Source: Euryarchaeota archaeon UBA463 (lineage in GTDB: Archaea; Thermoplasmatota; Poseidoniia; Poseidoniales; Thalassarchaeaceae). From it: 41,431 nucleotides of DNA. Position numbers and translations under genes: made by a program. The notes beneath the pieces are model-generated. The model was not told where the DNA came from and did no database searches. It saw nothing but the letters and a program-made list of their open reading frames with translations. Within the stretch, counting starts at the first letter, position 1, and each line of letters begins with the position of its first letter. The stretch covers positions 60,668-102,098 of the forward strand of contig DAOI01000004.1 in NCBI GenBank assembly GCA_002501805.1, written 5' to 3'. This document shows, one piece after another, positions 23,254-31,174 of this stretch.

Positions 23254-25005
23254 CTAGAAATCATCAAGACCATACTGGCCTCGAGGCCGTATTCTCTCAG
23301 AGGGAAGATTCTTGGCCGATTTATCATCAATATCTGCAGGAGTCAAATCAGTTTTGGAAATTTGACTCCTTCTCTTCTCTCTCTCTGATATTACAAATTC
23401 ATTGGCAGGTAGTAAGAAACCCTCGTCAACGACTGAAAAACTACCCAGGTTCGATAAGTCTGAGTGATGTACGCGAGGGAGACTCCTCCTTACACGATGT
23501 ACAGCCCTCTGCATATTCTCCTCCCTCCTAACGGCCGCGGCCTTGGCCCCTTCATCTCTTGTACCCTCAGCAATCAGAACGATGACCTCACCAAGACGCC
23601 TTCTCCCAGTTCTGCCCCTTCTCTGTATTGTACGTATCTCACTAGAAACCGGTTCGTAGAATATTACTAGGTCAGCAGACGGTATATCGAGACCCTCCTC
23701 CCCTATCGAGGTCGCCAAAAGCACATTCGCCCCACCGTTTCTAAACTCATCGAGCACACTCACCTGATCTTTTGGAGAAAGGCCCTGCCTTCCCCCTCTG
23801 GCGGATTGCCCTACAAAACGTACTGCTTTCACACTATCTAGGTCCTGCAGAGAGGACTCCAAAGATGCTATTGTGTCTCTGTAGTTAGCGAAAACAATCA
23901 CTCTACTACTCGGATCCCGTCGTAATCTTTCTCGGATCATTCTCCTAACCGCGCCAATTTTAGAGTGTATCTCTACCATTCCCTCTAGCTTATCTGAAAG
24001 ATCCCTGACACGGGGATCCCTGAGAAAATCTCGGACTGTTTTCTTACTTGAATCGTCACCATTCTCCAATCTGTCCAAGTATTCCCTGGATGCCGATACT
24101 CCTTGGCTCAAGAGACAATTGATAAGATGATGCAATCTCATAGCAATTGCAATCTGAGAGACTGACTGATATCCACTAACCTCCCCCCTCCCTATCGCGG
24201 ACCTTGATCTGTCCATTGCACTGGATAGTCCTGCGAAACTAATCATCCCAGGTAAAATGTATCTTCCAAGACGCCTCTGTCTATCCACTATTCCCTGTTG
24301 CCAAATGACGAATGGTTGGGCCAGTTCCTTGATTTCCTCAGGAACTCTAACTGAAATCTCTCTTATTTCCAATTCTGATAGATATCCCTTAAGCATCTCC
24401 TCATCAGAATTTCTAATGTGTATTCTACTGGCCCCTGTCCTAGTACAAATTTCCCTCACATTGTCCGGCCTGTGACCAGGACTAGCCGTCGCTCCAAGAA
24501 TATGAGGTGAGCTATTGGATGAGATGTAGTAATCACAAACCATTGCCATTGCATGCTCTCCGGTACAGTGGTGTGCCTCATCAATAACTAGAAGTGAGAA
24601 TTCCGATAGTTTCAGAACATCATTCTTGACATCATTAACAACCACTTTCGGAGTCGCTATTATTAGTCTAGAAGAATCCCATAAGCCAACTCTATTGGAA
24701 GGAGGAATCTGACCAGTAATCGAAATAGCGTCTTCCTCAAGTGAAAGTACCTCTCGTATTGATCTAAGGTGCTGATCAACAAGGCCAACGGTAGGAGCAA
24801 TCAATATTACACGACCGTTTTCCTCAGACAGCTTATTCGCGATCGCCATCCATATCACTGCGGTCTTACCTGCTGCCGTTGGCATCACCAAGAGCATGGA
24901 AGTTGTGAGTGCCTCATCAACCGCCTCTAGCTGGTAAGCCCTGGCTTCAACAAGACCTTCACTGAGCAAAGCATGGCTCACATAGGGTGACACGGATGCT
25001 TCCAT
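23254..25005 (-). CDS. Hef/FANCM-type SF2 helicase without nuclease domain
   Basis: This 583-residue protein is an ATP-dependent DNA helicase/translocase presumed to act on stalled forks or branched DNA. Motifs in order are Walker A PTAAGKTAV with Lys47, DEAH box VIDEAHHC (142-145), motif III GATASPG, an inserted helical region (about 230-335), IVFANYRDT, LLATSIGEEGLDIPSADLVI and motif VI IQRRGRTGRR. Euryarchaeal Hef normally continues with an XPF-type nuclease (ERKxxxD) and HhH motifs. Here the C-terminus after about 500 is a basic, Ser-rich tail with no such motif. Either the nuclease is a separate gene or this is a helicase-only paralogue. The start is ATG 25005, divergent from the ribosomal operon. 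Confidence 0.85.
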   Translation of the reverse strand: MEASVSPYVSHALLSEGLVEARAYQLEAVDEALTTSMLLVMPTAAGKTAVIWMAIANKLSEENGRVILIAPTVGLVDQHLRSIREVLSLEEDAISITGQIPPSNRVGLWDSSRLIIATPKVVVNDVKNDVLKLSEFSLLVIDEAHHCTGEHAMAMVCDYYISSNSSPHILGATASPGHRPDNVREICTRTGASRIHIRNSDEEMLKGYLSELEIREISVRVPEEIKELAQPFVIWQQGIVDRQRRLGRYILPGMISFAGLSSAMDRSRSAIGRGEVSGYQSVSQIAIAMRLHHLINCLLSQGVSASREYLDRLENGDDSSKKTVRDFLRDPRVRDLSDKLEGMVEIHSKIGAVRRMIRERLRRDPSSRVIVFANYRDTIASLESSLQDLDSVKAVRFVGQSARGGRQGLSPKDQVSVLDEFRNGGANVLLATSIGEEGLDIPSADLVIFYEPVSSEIRTIQRRGRTGRRRLGEVIVLIAEGTRDEGAKAAAVRREENMQRAVHRVRRSLPRVHHSDLSNLGSFSVVDEGFLLPANEFVISEREKRRSQISKTDLTPADIDDKSAKNLPSERIRPRGQYGLDDF

Positions 25006-25216
25006 TATCGCAGGGGTTGAAAATAGTTTCAGTGAGATTGTTCGTTAGCAGTGTTGTTTTCTCTATCCCGATTCGTTCATATAGGGCATGTTTGTCGGAA
25101 GGCTGCTCACTACGTGAGGTACCAGACACCTGAAGGCTCTGCAAAAGCATCCTCAGAACCAGCCGAACACTCGGGAAGCTGGAATGGTGTCACGGTACCT
25201 CCCTGACGTGGTTAGC

Positions 25217-25248
25217 CCGGAAAAACGCCGTTTACGGCAATATTCCGG
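25217..25248 (+). promoter_or_regulatory. Conserved-looking hairpin in the uL3 operon leader
   Basis: CCGGAA (25217-25222) pairs with TTCCGG (25243-25248). Inside, GCCG (25227-25230) pairs with CGGC (25235-25238) around the loop TTTA, with an internal loop between the two stems. It ends 21 bp before the uL3 start and 10 bp before the Shine-Dalgarno GGAGG (25259-25263), so it could modulate translation of the first operon gene. Ribosomal protein operons are often autoregulated by such leader structures. Which protein would bind, if any, cannot be told from this window. Confidence 0.45.
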
Positions 25249-25269
25249 TTATTGCAAAGGAGGATTAGA

Positions 25270-26346
25270 ATGGCCGACAAGAGTAGACCCCGCCGAGGTA
25301 GCATGGGCTTTAGCCCTCGGAAGAGGGCACTCAGAAAGTTTGGTAGAATTCAAGCATGGCCTGAAAATTCTGACTCCGAGATCAGAGTACTGGGTTTCGC
25401 GGGCTGGAAAGCAGGGATGACCCATGTTCTGATGAGGGATACCAATCCAAACTCCACTTCCGCTGGACAAGAGGTCCGAAAAGCGGTTACTGTAGTGGAA
25501 TCGCCACCAATGAAGGTATTAGCAGTCAGGGGGTACAAGATGACTCCCTACGGTATGCAGACAGCCGGTGAGGCTTGGGCAGACCTGACTGACTCAAGCC
25601 CAGACGGACTAATGCCGAGACTAGCAAACCAGACTCGTGGAGAGAGGGATGCAGAGCAAGGAAGGAAGCCAGCAAAGAGAGGCGGTAGAATTCCTTCAAG
25701 AAGCGGTTCTGCCGAAGGCGCCTTAGAATCCCTCAAAGATCAGGATCTGTGCGAAGTTAGACTGATAGTTGCTACCCAGCCCTTCCTCGTCAAGAGTATC
25801 CCTGGAAAGACTCCAGAGATTATGGAGGTCGGACTCACTGGAAGTGATAACTCCGCGAAACTAGATTGGGCCACCGAGAGACTAGGGGGAGAAATTTCCG
25901 TTGCAGATGTTTGGAACCCAGGCCAAGACGTAGATGTCGTCGGCGTTACCAAGGGCAAGGGATGGCAAGGAGCGGTCAAGAGGTGGGGTGTGAAAATCCT
26001 CAGTCATAAAAACAGTAAGAGAAGGCGTCAAGCTGGTAACCTCGGTGACTTCGGTACTGGATACGTTAGAAAGACTGTACCTCAGGCAGGACAGATGGGG
26101 TATCATCAAAGAACTGAGCTCAACAAGAGAATACTAAGGATATCCAATCCAGAGGAATCTGAAATCACTCCTGCAGGAGGTTTCTTGAACTACGGTGAGG
26201 TTACTAATCCATATATCCTGTTCCAGGGAAGTCTTCCCGGCCCATCCAAGAGGATGCTTAGGTTTAGAGATCCAATTAGGCCGAGATCAGAAAGTCAAGA
26301 AGTCGTACTTACATATGTCAGTACATCAAGCAAACAGGGGGTCTGA
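25270..26346 (+). CDS. rpl3: 50S ribosomal protein uL3
   Basis: This is the first gene of the ribosomal operon, 358 residues. uL3 is an early-assembly large-subunit protein reaching the peptidyl-transferase centre. The archaeal/eukaryal N-terminus SRPRRGSMGFSPRKRA and the family signature VTKGKGWQGAVKRWGVK are both present. ATG 25270 is chosen because GGAGG sits six bases upstream and MADKSRPRRG matches the family start; the frame is open six codons further up. Residues about 110-150 form a charged insertion (GRKPAKRGGRIPSR). uL4 begins 2 bp after the stop. Confidence 0.97.
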   Translation: MADKSRPRRGSMGFSPRKRALRKFGRIQAWPENSDSEIRVLGFAGWKAGMTHVLMRDTNPNSTSAGQEVRKAVTVVESPPMKVLAVRGYKMTPYGMQTAGEAWADLTDSSPDGLMPRLANQTRGERDAEQGRKPAKRGGRIPSRSGSAEGALESLKDQDLCEVRLIVATQPFLVKSIPGKTPEIMEVGLTGSDNSAKLDWATERLGGEISVADVWNPGQDVDVVGVTKGKGWQGAVKRWGVKILSHKNSKRRRQAGNLGDFGTGYVRKTVPQAGQMGYHQRTELNKRILRISNPEESEITPAGGFLNYGEVTNPYILFQGSLPGPSKRMLRFRDPIRPRSESQEVVLTYVSTSSKQGV

Positions 26347-26348
26347 AG

Positions 26349-27227
26349 ATGAAGGTAAAGGCTTACGATTTAGTCAACTCTGTCGACCAAGAGGAGTTGG
26401 ATGCCGGTTTACTAGCCGAGTCTTTCTCAGTAGAGGCCAAGCAAGGAAAGGCAGTCAGCCTACCAGATGCCTTCTCATCAGATATCCGAATGGATCTTAT
26501 CCGCTCTGCAGTACACTCCTCTAGGGCAAATCGACGCCAGCCATACGGGCACAGGGAGCACAACGGGAAGAAAGCACCACAACCAGGGATGAAACACTCC
26601 GTGGAATGGTGGGGCAAGGGAAGAGGCGTATCTAGGATTATGAGGAAGACCGGCCAAAGAACTGGTGCTCAAAATCCTCACACACGCGGTGGACGCCGTG
26701 CGCACGGCCCCAAAGTCGACAAAGACTGGACACAGAAACTAAACTCCAAGCAAAGAGCGGTTGCGAGAGATTCCGCAATTGCAGCTTCTGCAGATCCTGA
26801 TATTGTCGCTGCTAGGGGTCATAGATTCGATGAAGGTACTAATTTCCCTATAGTAATAGATGGCTATGTTGAGTCTAGACAGGGATCTGATGAGAAGTAT
26901 GATGTCGAATCTCTTCCACTTCAGTACTCCACCAGAAAGTTCATCGCAATGATGGAGGGTATAGGCCTCGGTGAGGATTTAACCAGGGCCAAGTCTGGAA
27001 AAACTATCAGAGCCGGAAAGGGGACCATGAGGGGACGAAAGACAAGAACACCGAAGTCTATCCTTCTGGTAGTTTCCAACAGAGACGGTCTCCACAAGGC
27101 CGCTTCAAACGTCCCAGGGGTAGATGTTGTAGTTGCTAAGGATCTTTGTGCAGAAGACCTAGCTCCAGGGGGGGACCCTGGAAGACTGACAGTTTGGACC
27201 AAGCAAGCAATAGAGGCAATGAGGTGA
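26349..27227 (+). CDS. rpl4: 50S ribosomal protein uL4
   Basis: This 292-residue large-subunit protein has a long internal loop that lines the peptide exit tunnel. The archaeal loop is clear: YGHREHNGKKAPQPGMKHS, WWGKGRGVSRI, QRTGAQNPHTRGGRRAHGPK. A globular C-terminal domain ends in VVAKDLCAEDLAPGGDPGRLTVW. It starts at ATG 26349, two bases after uL3. Its stop lies inside GAGGTGA, which also serves as Shine-Dalgarno for uL23, so the two are translationally coupled. Confidence 0.97.
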   Translation: MKVKAYDLVNSVDQEELDAGLLAESFSVEAKQGKAVSLPDAFSSDIRMDLIRSAVHSSRANRRQPYGHREHNGKKAPQPGMKHSVEWWGKGRGVSRIMRKTGQRTGAQNPHTRGGRRAHGPKVDKDWTQKLNSKQRAVARDSAIAASADPDIVAARGHRFDEGTNFPIVIDGYVESRQGSDEKYDVESLPLQYSTRKFIAMMEGIGLGEDLTRAKSGKTIRAGKGTMRGRKTRTPKSILLVVSNRDGLHKAASNVPGVDVVVAKDLCAEDLAPGGDPGRLTVWTKQAIEAMR

Positions 27228-27231
27228 ATAT

Positions 27232-27522
27232 ATGACAGATCCATTCGATATTATCCTGATGCCTTGGATTACCGAGAAGACCCTTGAAGCTAGAAGGGTC
27301 TCGGACCCAGATATTGGATTCCTTCAGAACAACAACAGAATAGAATTCATCGTACACAGGGACGCTACCAAAGCCCAGATCAAAGGGGCGGTTGAAGAGC
27401 TGTTTGAGGTCAAAGTAGCCAAGGTAAACACAAGAATCACAATCACCGGCAAGCACGCTTCTGTGCGTCTAGCCGAAGGTTACGATGCAGAGGAGGCAGC
27501 ACTCAAGCTGGGTGCTTTCTGA
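27232..27522 (+). CDS. rpl23: 50S ribosomal protein uL23
   Basis: This is a 96-residue protein at the tunnel exit, a docking site for signal recognition particle and other nascent-chain factors. Family marks are WITEKTLEAR near the N-terminus, NRIEFIVHRDATKAQIKGAVEELFEVKV and the loop VNTRITITGKHASVRL. A normal archaeal C-terminus follows (EGYDAEEAALKLG). ATG 27232 follows GAGGTGA by four bases. It is four bases from uL4 and twelve from uL2. Confidence 0.97.
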   Translation: MTDPFDIILMPWITEKTLEARRVSDPDIGFLQNNNRIEFIVHRDATKAQIKGAVEELFEVKVAKVNTRITITGKHASVRLAEGYDAEEAALKLGAF

Positions 27523-27534
27523 TGAGGTGATAAT

Positions 27535-28260
27535 ATGGGTAAGAGAACACGTTCACAACGCCGAGGTTCGAGTCCTAAGAACAGGGTCTCCAGTCATAGA
27601 TTCCCTGCGGCGAATAATCTCCCAAGGGTGAAGGATAAGATTGGAGAGGTAGTTGGCCTTATTCATAGTCCTGCCCATACAGCCCCCTTGGCCAAGATCA
27701 AGTTTGAAGATGGCACAGAGGGGCATATGGCCGCTCCAGAGGGAATTTCAGTAGGGCAACCAGTTTCATTTGGAGAAAATGTTGAGCTGAGGCCAGGCAA
27801 TGTTACAATTCTTGGTAGTATCCCAGAAGGTACACCTGTGTCTAATGTCGAGTCAAGACCTGGAGATGGTGGTAAATTCGCCAGATCAGGAGGGAATTCA
27901 GCAATAGTTGAGAGTAGGACTGGCGACAAAGTAAGAATTAGATTGCCCAGTGGCAGAATCAAGGAACTACTTTCCACTTGCAGAGCAACCATAGGCGTAC
28001 TTGGGGGTCACGGTAGGACCGAAAAACCACTGATGAAGGCAGGGGCCGCTCATTACAGGGCCAAGGCCAGAGGAAAGCTGTACCCGACCGTATCCGGTGT
28101 GGCCATGAATCCAGTAGATCACCCTCATGGTGGCGGTAATCATCAAGCTGTACATGGCCCCAACTCAGTCAGTAGAAACACGCCCCCTGGTAAGAAGGTA
28201 GGAAATATCGCACCTCGCAGAACCGGTCGGGGAAGAGTAAGGCAACAGGAGGTTGAGTGA
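27535..28260 (+). CDS. rpl2: 50S ribosomal protein uL2
   Basis: This 241-residue protein sits near the peptidyl-transferase centre and supports subunit joining. The universal signature NPVDHPHGGGNHQ, containing the functionally critical His, is intact near the C-terminus, preceded by EKPLMKAGAAHYRAKARG. The basic N-terminus GKRTRSQRRGSSP is of archaeal/eukaryal type. The start ATG 27535 is preceded by GAGGTGA. The gene ends just before uS19, whose Shine-Dalgarno (GGAGG) lies inside the uL2 C-terminal codons. Confidence 0.98.
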   Translation: MGKRTRSQRRGSSPKNRVSSHRFPAANNLPRVKDKIGEVVGLIHSPAHTAPLAKIKFEDGTEGHMAAPEGISVGQPVSFGENVELRPGNVTILGSIPEGTPVSNVESRPGDGGKFARSGGNSAIVESRTGDKVRIRLPSGRIKELLSTCRATIGVLGGHGRTEKPLMKAGAAHYRAKARGKLYPTVSGVAMNPVDHPHGGGNHQAVHGPNSVSRNTPPGKKVGNIAPRRTGRGRVRQQEVE

Positions 28261-28261
28261 T

Positions 28262-28771
28262 ATGGCTCGTCGTTCCAAGAAGGCATTCAGGTCCCCTAAA
28301 CTTGCCAGAAGGCAAGCAAGAAAGAGGAGATCCAAGATAAGCGAGAGGAGGAAGAAAGAATTCCTCTGGAGGGGTTACACCTTGGACCAGCTTCTTGAGA
28401 TGCCACTAATGCCTCCCGAAGATGACTTCGAGGCCATTAGCATAGCTTCTCTAATGCCATCAAGGGCGAAAAGGTCCATCGTAAGGATGTATGAGGGGCT
28501 AAACCCTGAATCTGAGAAGCTCCTAGAAAAAATAAGATCAAGTGAGGGCAATAAGACCATCAAGACTCACTGCAGGGGCCTATACATTCTACCTGAAATG
28601 GTTGGAAAGACCATTGGAGTACATAATGGTAGGGAATTCGTCAATGTCGAGGTTATCCCTGAGATGATCGGGCACTCCCTTGGAGAATTCGCAATAACGA
28701 GGAAGTCGGTAACGCACACAGGACCAGGTGTTGGAGCAACTAGGTCCTCGACCCATGTAGCATTGAAGTAG
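28262..28771 (+). CDS. rps19: 30S ribosomal protein uS19
   Basis: This 169-residue small-subunit head protein contacts the A-site region. The conserved block HCRGLYILPEMVGKTIGVHNG, EMIGHSLGEFAITRK and the C-terminal GVGATRSSTHVALK are of the archaeal/eukaryal type. ATG 28262 gives MARRSKKAF; a GTG nine bases upstream is in frame but sits too close to the GGAGG. A basic helical N-terminus (about 1-35) precedes the core. uL22 starts 8 bp downstream. Confidence 0.97.
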   Translation: MARRSKKAFRSPKLARRQARKRRSKISERRKKEFLWRGYTLDQLLEMPLMPPEDDFEAISIASLMPSRAKRSIVRMYEGLNPESEKLLEKIRSSEGNKTIKTHCRGLYILPEMVGKTIGVHNGREFVNVEVIPEMIGHSLGEFAITRKSVTHTGPGVGATRSSTHVALK

Positions 28772-28779
28772 GTGAAAAA

Positions 28780-29304
28780 ATGAGTAGGAGAACAGGTAAC
28801 TCGCAGAGCGGATATACCCAACTGCTCGAAGGATCCAATCTCGTCACTGCTAGGACAGTCAATGTTGACATGCATCACAAACACTGCTATCACATAGCCA
28901 AGGCACTACGCGGAATGAACGCGGCAGATGCAATTTCCTACCTCGAGGACGTTATAGAAAAGAAGAGGGCAATACCTTACGTCAGGAGATCTAGAAGAGG
29001 AAGGGGAGGAAATACCATGGCTGGACACAGAAAGGGAAAGATGGGCCCAGGAAAGTACCCAAACAAGGCCTCAAAGGAATTCATCAAGCTAATCAATAGC
29101 GCCATGGAGAATGCCAGACAGAGATTCGATACCATCGATCCCGAGGATATGACAATTACACATCTAGCCGCGCACAGGGGACAGATAGCTAGACACTGGA
29201 GGCCAAGAGCACAAGGTCGTGCTACCCCCAAGAATCACTATCAAGTAAACCTCGAGATATTTTTGGAGTATTTTGGCGACGAAGATGAAGGAGATGATTT
29301 CTGA
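28780..29304 (+). CDS. rpl22: 50S ribosomal protein uL22
   Basis: This is a 174-residue large-subunit protein whose beta hairpin reaches into the exit tunnel. Landmarks are VDMHHKHCYHIAKALRGMNA, AISYLEDVIEKKRAIPYVRRS and the hairpin tip THLAAHRGQIARHWRPRAQGRA. The C-terminus is short and acidic (YFGDEDEGDDF). ATG 28780 is preceded by AGGTGA. Its stop overlaps the uS3 start in TGATG. Confidence 0.97.
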   Translation: MSRRTGNSQSGYTQLLEGSNLVTARTVNVDMHHKHCYHIAKALRGMNAADAISYLEDVIEKKRAIPYVRRSRRGRGGNTMAGHRKGKMGPGKYPNKASKEFIKLINSAMENARQRFDTIDPEDMTITHLAAHRGQIARHWRPRAQGRATPKNHYQVNLEIFLEYFGDEDEGDDF

Positions 29305-30074
29305 TGTCTCAAAATACAGTTAGAACCTTCATTCATAGGAACGTCGAGAGACAACTAGTCAGAGAGTACTTGCTCAAAGAGACTGAAAGAGCAGGGTTCG
29401 GAGGCTTACACTTCCAGAGGACTCCAGAGGGTACCAAAGTCACCCTTCAAGCAGAGCAGGTAGGCCGAGTAATAGGAAGAAAGGGCAAAGTAATACGAGA
29501 ACTCGAAACACGTCTGAAGTATGATTTCAAGCTTCAAGAGCCAAAACTCGAGGTCGAGGAGATTACCGAGCCAAGACTGAACGCCCAGGTCATGGCAAGC
29601 AGGATGGCCAGCTCACTTGAAAGAGGCTGGTTCTTCCGTAGGGCGGGCCATAGCACAGCACAGAGCATAATGGACGCTGGCGCAAGAGGATGTTTAGTCA
29701 CATTGAGTGGAAAGATTACAGGCGCAAGACACAGAGTCGAGAAGTTCCAGCAAGGACACATCAAATTCTGTGGAGAAACCGCTCTTCAGTTCATGGATGT
29801 CGGGTATTCTGTAGCAGTAAAGAAGCTGGGAACTGTTGGCTGTTCAGTAAGGATAATGAGGCCCGGCGTCAAGCTACCCCATGAAGTAACTATTCTGGAC
29901 AGGCACGAAGTAGGTCTACCGCCACTAGAGGACGTCGCATACATTATTCCCGAAGAAGAAGAGCCAGTTGTAGACGAATCCTCCGAACCAGTCGCCGACA
30001 CCGAGGAAGTGATCGATGCTGCTCTAGAAAAGATGGCAGAGATCGAGTCAGACCCCAGCAAGGAGGAAGAGTGA
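29304..30074 (+). CDS. rps3: 30S ribosomal protein uS3
   Basis: This 256-residue small-subunit protein lies at the mRNA entry tunnel. The type II KH domain is at about 18-90 with the GxxG-containing VGRVIGRKGKVIRELE. A C-terminal domain follows with GAKITGARHRVEKFQQG-like sequence and VKLPHEVTILDRHEVGLPP. The last 45 residues are an acidic tail (EEEEPVVDESSEPVADTEE), as in many archaeal uS3 proteins. It overlaps uL22 by one base, and uL29 follows directly. Confidence 0.97.
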   Translation: MSQNTVRTFIHRNVERQLVREYLLKETERAGFGGLHFQRTPEGTKVTLQAEQVGRVIGRKGKVIRELETRLKYDFKLQEPKLEVEEITEPRLNAQVMASRMASSLERGWFFRRAGHSTAQSIMDAGARGCLVTLSGKITGARHRVEKFQQGHIKFCGETALQFMDVGYSVAVKKLGTVGCSVRIMRPGVKLPHEVTILDRHEVGLPPLEDVAYIIPEEEEPVVDESSEPVADTEEVIDAALEKMAEIESDPSKEEE

Positions 30075-30284
30075 ATGTCGCACGTCAGTCCCCGAGACAT
30101 CGAAACGATGAGCTCAGAGCAACTTCTCAGGACATTGGATGATTTGAAAGACGAGCTTTTGCAACTAAGGGCACAGCAAGCACTCGGGGGCTCATCATCA
30201 AACTCCGGATCTTACAAGCAAACTCGAAGGAGTATTGCTAGGATACTTACCAAGATCAATCAAGAAAACAAGGGGGGAGAGTAG
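30075..30284 (+). CDS. rpl29: 50S ribosomal protein uL29
   Basis: This is a 69-residue two-helix protein near the tunnel exit. It has the expected LLRTLDDLKDELLQLRAQQALGG first helix, a short SSSN linker and the second helix YKQTRRSIARILTKINQENK. ATG 30075 directly follows the uS3 stop (TGA-ATG). Its TAG stop (30282-30284) abuts the aIF1 reading frame, which continues in the same phase. Confidence 0.95.
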   Translation: MSHVSPRDIETMSSEQLLRTLDDLKDELLQLRAQQALGGSSSNSGSYKQTRRSIARILTKINQENKGGE

Positions 30285-30584
30285 ATATCTGGGATATGCA
30301 ATACGTGTGGCCTTCCACAAGAGGTATGCATATGCCAGGAGATTGCCAAAGAGCAACAGAAGGCAGTCATCTCGGTAGTTCGCAGACGTTATGGGAAAAT
30401 GGTGACCATAGTGGAGGGAATAGACGACTCGGCGATAGATTTGGGGCAGTTAGCCAAGATTCTCAAAGGGGCATGCGCGAGTGGCGGGACAGTCAAAGAT
30501 CGTACGATAGAGCTTCAAGGAGACCACAAGAAGAGAGCATCCAAAGTCTTGGAACAGAATGGATACAAGGTGGAGGTAAGATGA
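30285..30584 (+). CDS. eif1: Translation initiation factor aIF1 (SUI1 family) with apparent AUA start
   Basis: It is a 99-residue factor that helps select start codons on the 30S subunit. The N-terminal zinc knuckle (Cys5, Cys8, Cys15, Cys17 in CNTCGLPQEVCIC) and the SUI1 core (RRRYGKMVTIVEGID, GACASGGTVKDRTIELQGDH, LEQNGYKVEVR) are complete and unbroken. No ATG, GTG or TTG exists in frame between the uL29 stop and the first Cys; the codons are ATA, TCT, GGG, ATA, TGC. ATA 30285 lies five bases after GGGGGAGA, good Shine-Dalgarno spacing, and would give M-S-G-I-C. A downstream ATG (30399) would delete the conserved knuckle. Rpp29 overlaps its end. Confidence 0.88.
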   Translation: MSGICNTCGLPQEVCICQEIAKEQQKAVISVVRRRYGKMVTIVEGIDDSAIDLGQLAKILKGACASGGTVKDRTIELQGDHKKRASKVLEQNGYKVEVR

Positions 30585-30832
30585 TGTCTAGAATGATTAA
30601 TCTCCCTTGGATATCACGCACCTTGAGTGTCGTTAATTCAGACGATCCAACTCTCATAGGGGTTTCGGGAACAGTGTTAGACGAGACCAAGAAGACAGTA
30701 CTAGTTCGTACTGAGTCCGGTGACTTGACACTGGCAAAAGAAGTAATTACATTCACTATTGACTCAGGAGAGGCCATCGAAGGATCCAGAGTCACTCAGA
30801 GAGCAGAGGACAGGATCGGGAGGAGATATTAG
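30581..30832 (+). CDS. rnp1: Ribonuclease P protein component 1 (Rpp29/Pop4)
   Basis: This is an 83-residue protein subunit of RNase P, which matures tRNA 5' ends. The Sm-like beta barrel shows VNSDDPTLIGVSGTVLDETKKT, then VRTESGDLTLAKEVITFTI, and ends in the characteristic AEDRIGRRY. It starts at ATG 30581 (ATGATG; 30584 also possible), overlapping the aIF1 stop, with GGAGGT at 30572-30577. uS17 starts immediately after the stop. Position between aIF1 and uS17 is the standard archaeal arrangement. The frame is open 95 codons further upstream but only as a shadow of aIF1. Confidence 0.93.
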   Translation: MMSRMINLPWISRTLSVVNSDDPTLIGVSGTVLDETKKTVLVRTESGDLTLAKEVITFTIDSGEAIEGSRVTQRAEDRIGRRY

Positions 30833-31174
30833 ATGACCGGAATCAGAGATATCGGAGTTGATGTGATTACTCCAACTGGAGAATGGGATGGGGATGACAA
30901 CTGCCCATTCTATGGAAGCCTAAGAGTCAGAGGGCAGATTATCGAGGGCTCGGTCTCTACTACTGGCATGGCAGGATCAATAGTTGTTGAAAGAGAGATT
31001 ACAAGATACATGAAAAAATATGAGAGGTATGAGAAGAGAACAAGAAGGTACTCAGCCCACCTCCCATCATGTATTGGAGGAGTCCAGGTAGGCGACAGAG
31101 TGCGCATAATGGAGTGCAGGCCTCTTTCCAAGACAGTCAATTTCTGCGTTATAGAGAAGGGGGTACCAATATGA
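30833..31174 (+). CDS. rps17: 30S ribosomal protein uS17
   Basis: This 113-residue OB-fold protein binds 16S helices early in small-subunit assembly. Archaeal-type sequence includes CPFYGSLRVRGQ, VVEREITRYMKKYERYEKRTRRYSAH (in two pieces by eye) and the family end GDRVRIMECRPLSKTVNFCVIE. ATG 30833 directly abuts the Rpp29 stop; GGGAGG at 30820-30825 serves as ribosome-binding site. Its stop overlaps uL14 in ATGA. Confidence 0.96.
   Translation: MTGIRDIGVDVITPTGEWDGDDNCPFYGSLRVRGQIIEGSVSTTGMAGSIVVEREITRYMKKYERYEKRTRRYSAHLPSCIGGVQVGDRVRIMECRPLSKTVNFCVIEKGVPI

Noticed and set aside
25184..25420. 78-codon plus-strand ORF across the uL3 leader and start
   Set aside because: It runs out of frame into uL3 and has no family features.
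30296..30580. Upstream extension of the Rpp29 frame (95 codons)
   Set aside because: This part is a shadow of aIF1, whose conserved protein is in another frame; Rpp29 starts at 30581.
31069..31170. Upstream extension of the uL14 frame
   Set aside because: It is a shadow of uS17, and the family N-terminus is MKGIPGRV at 31171.
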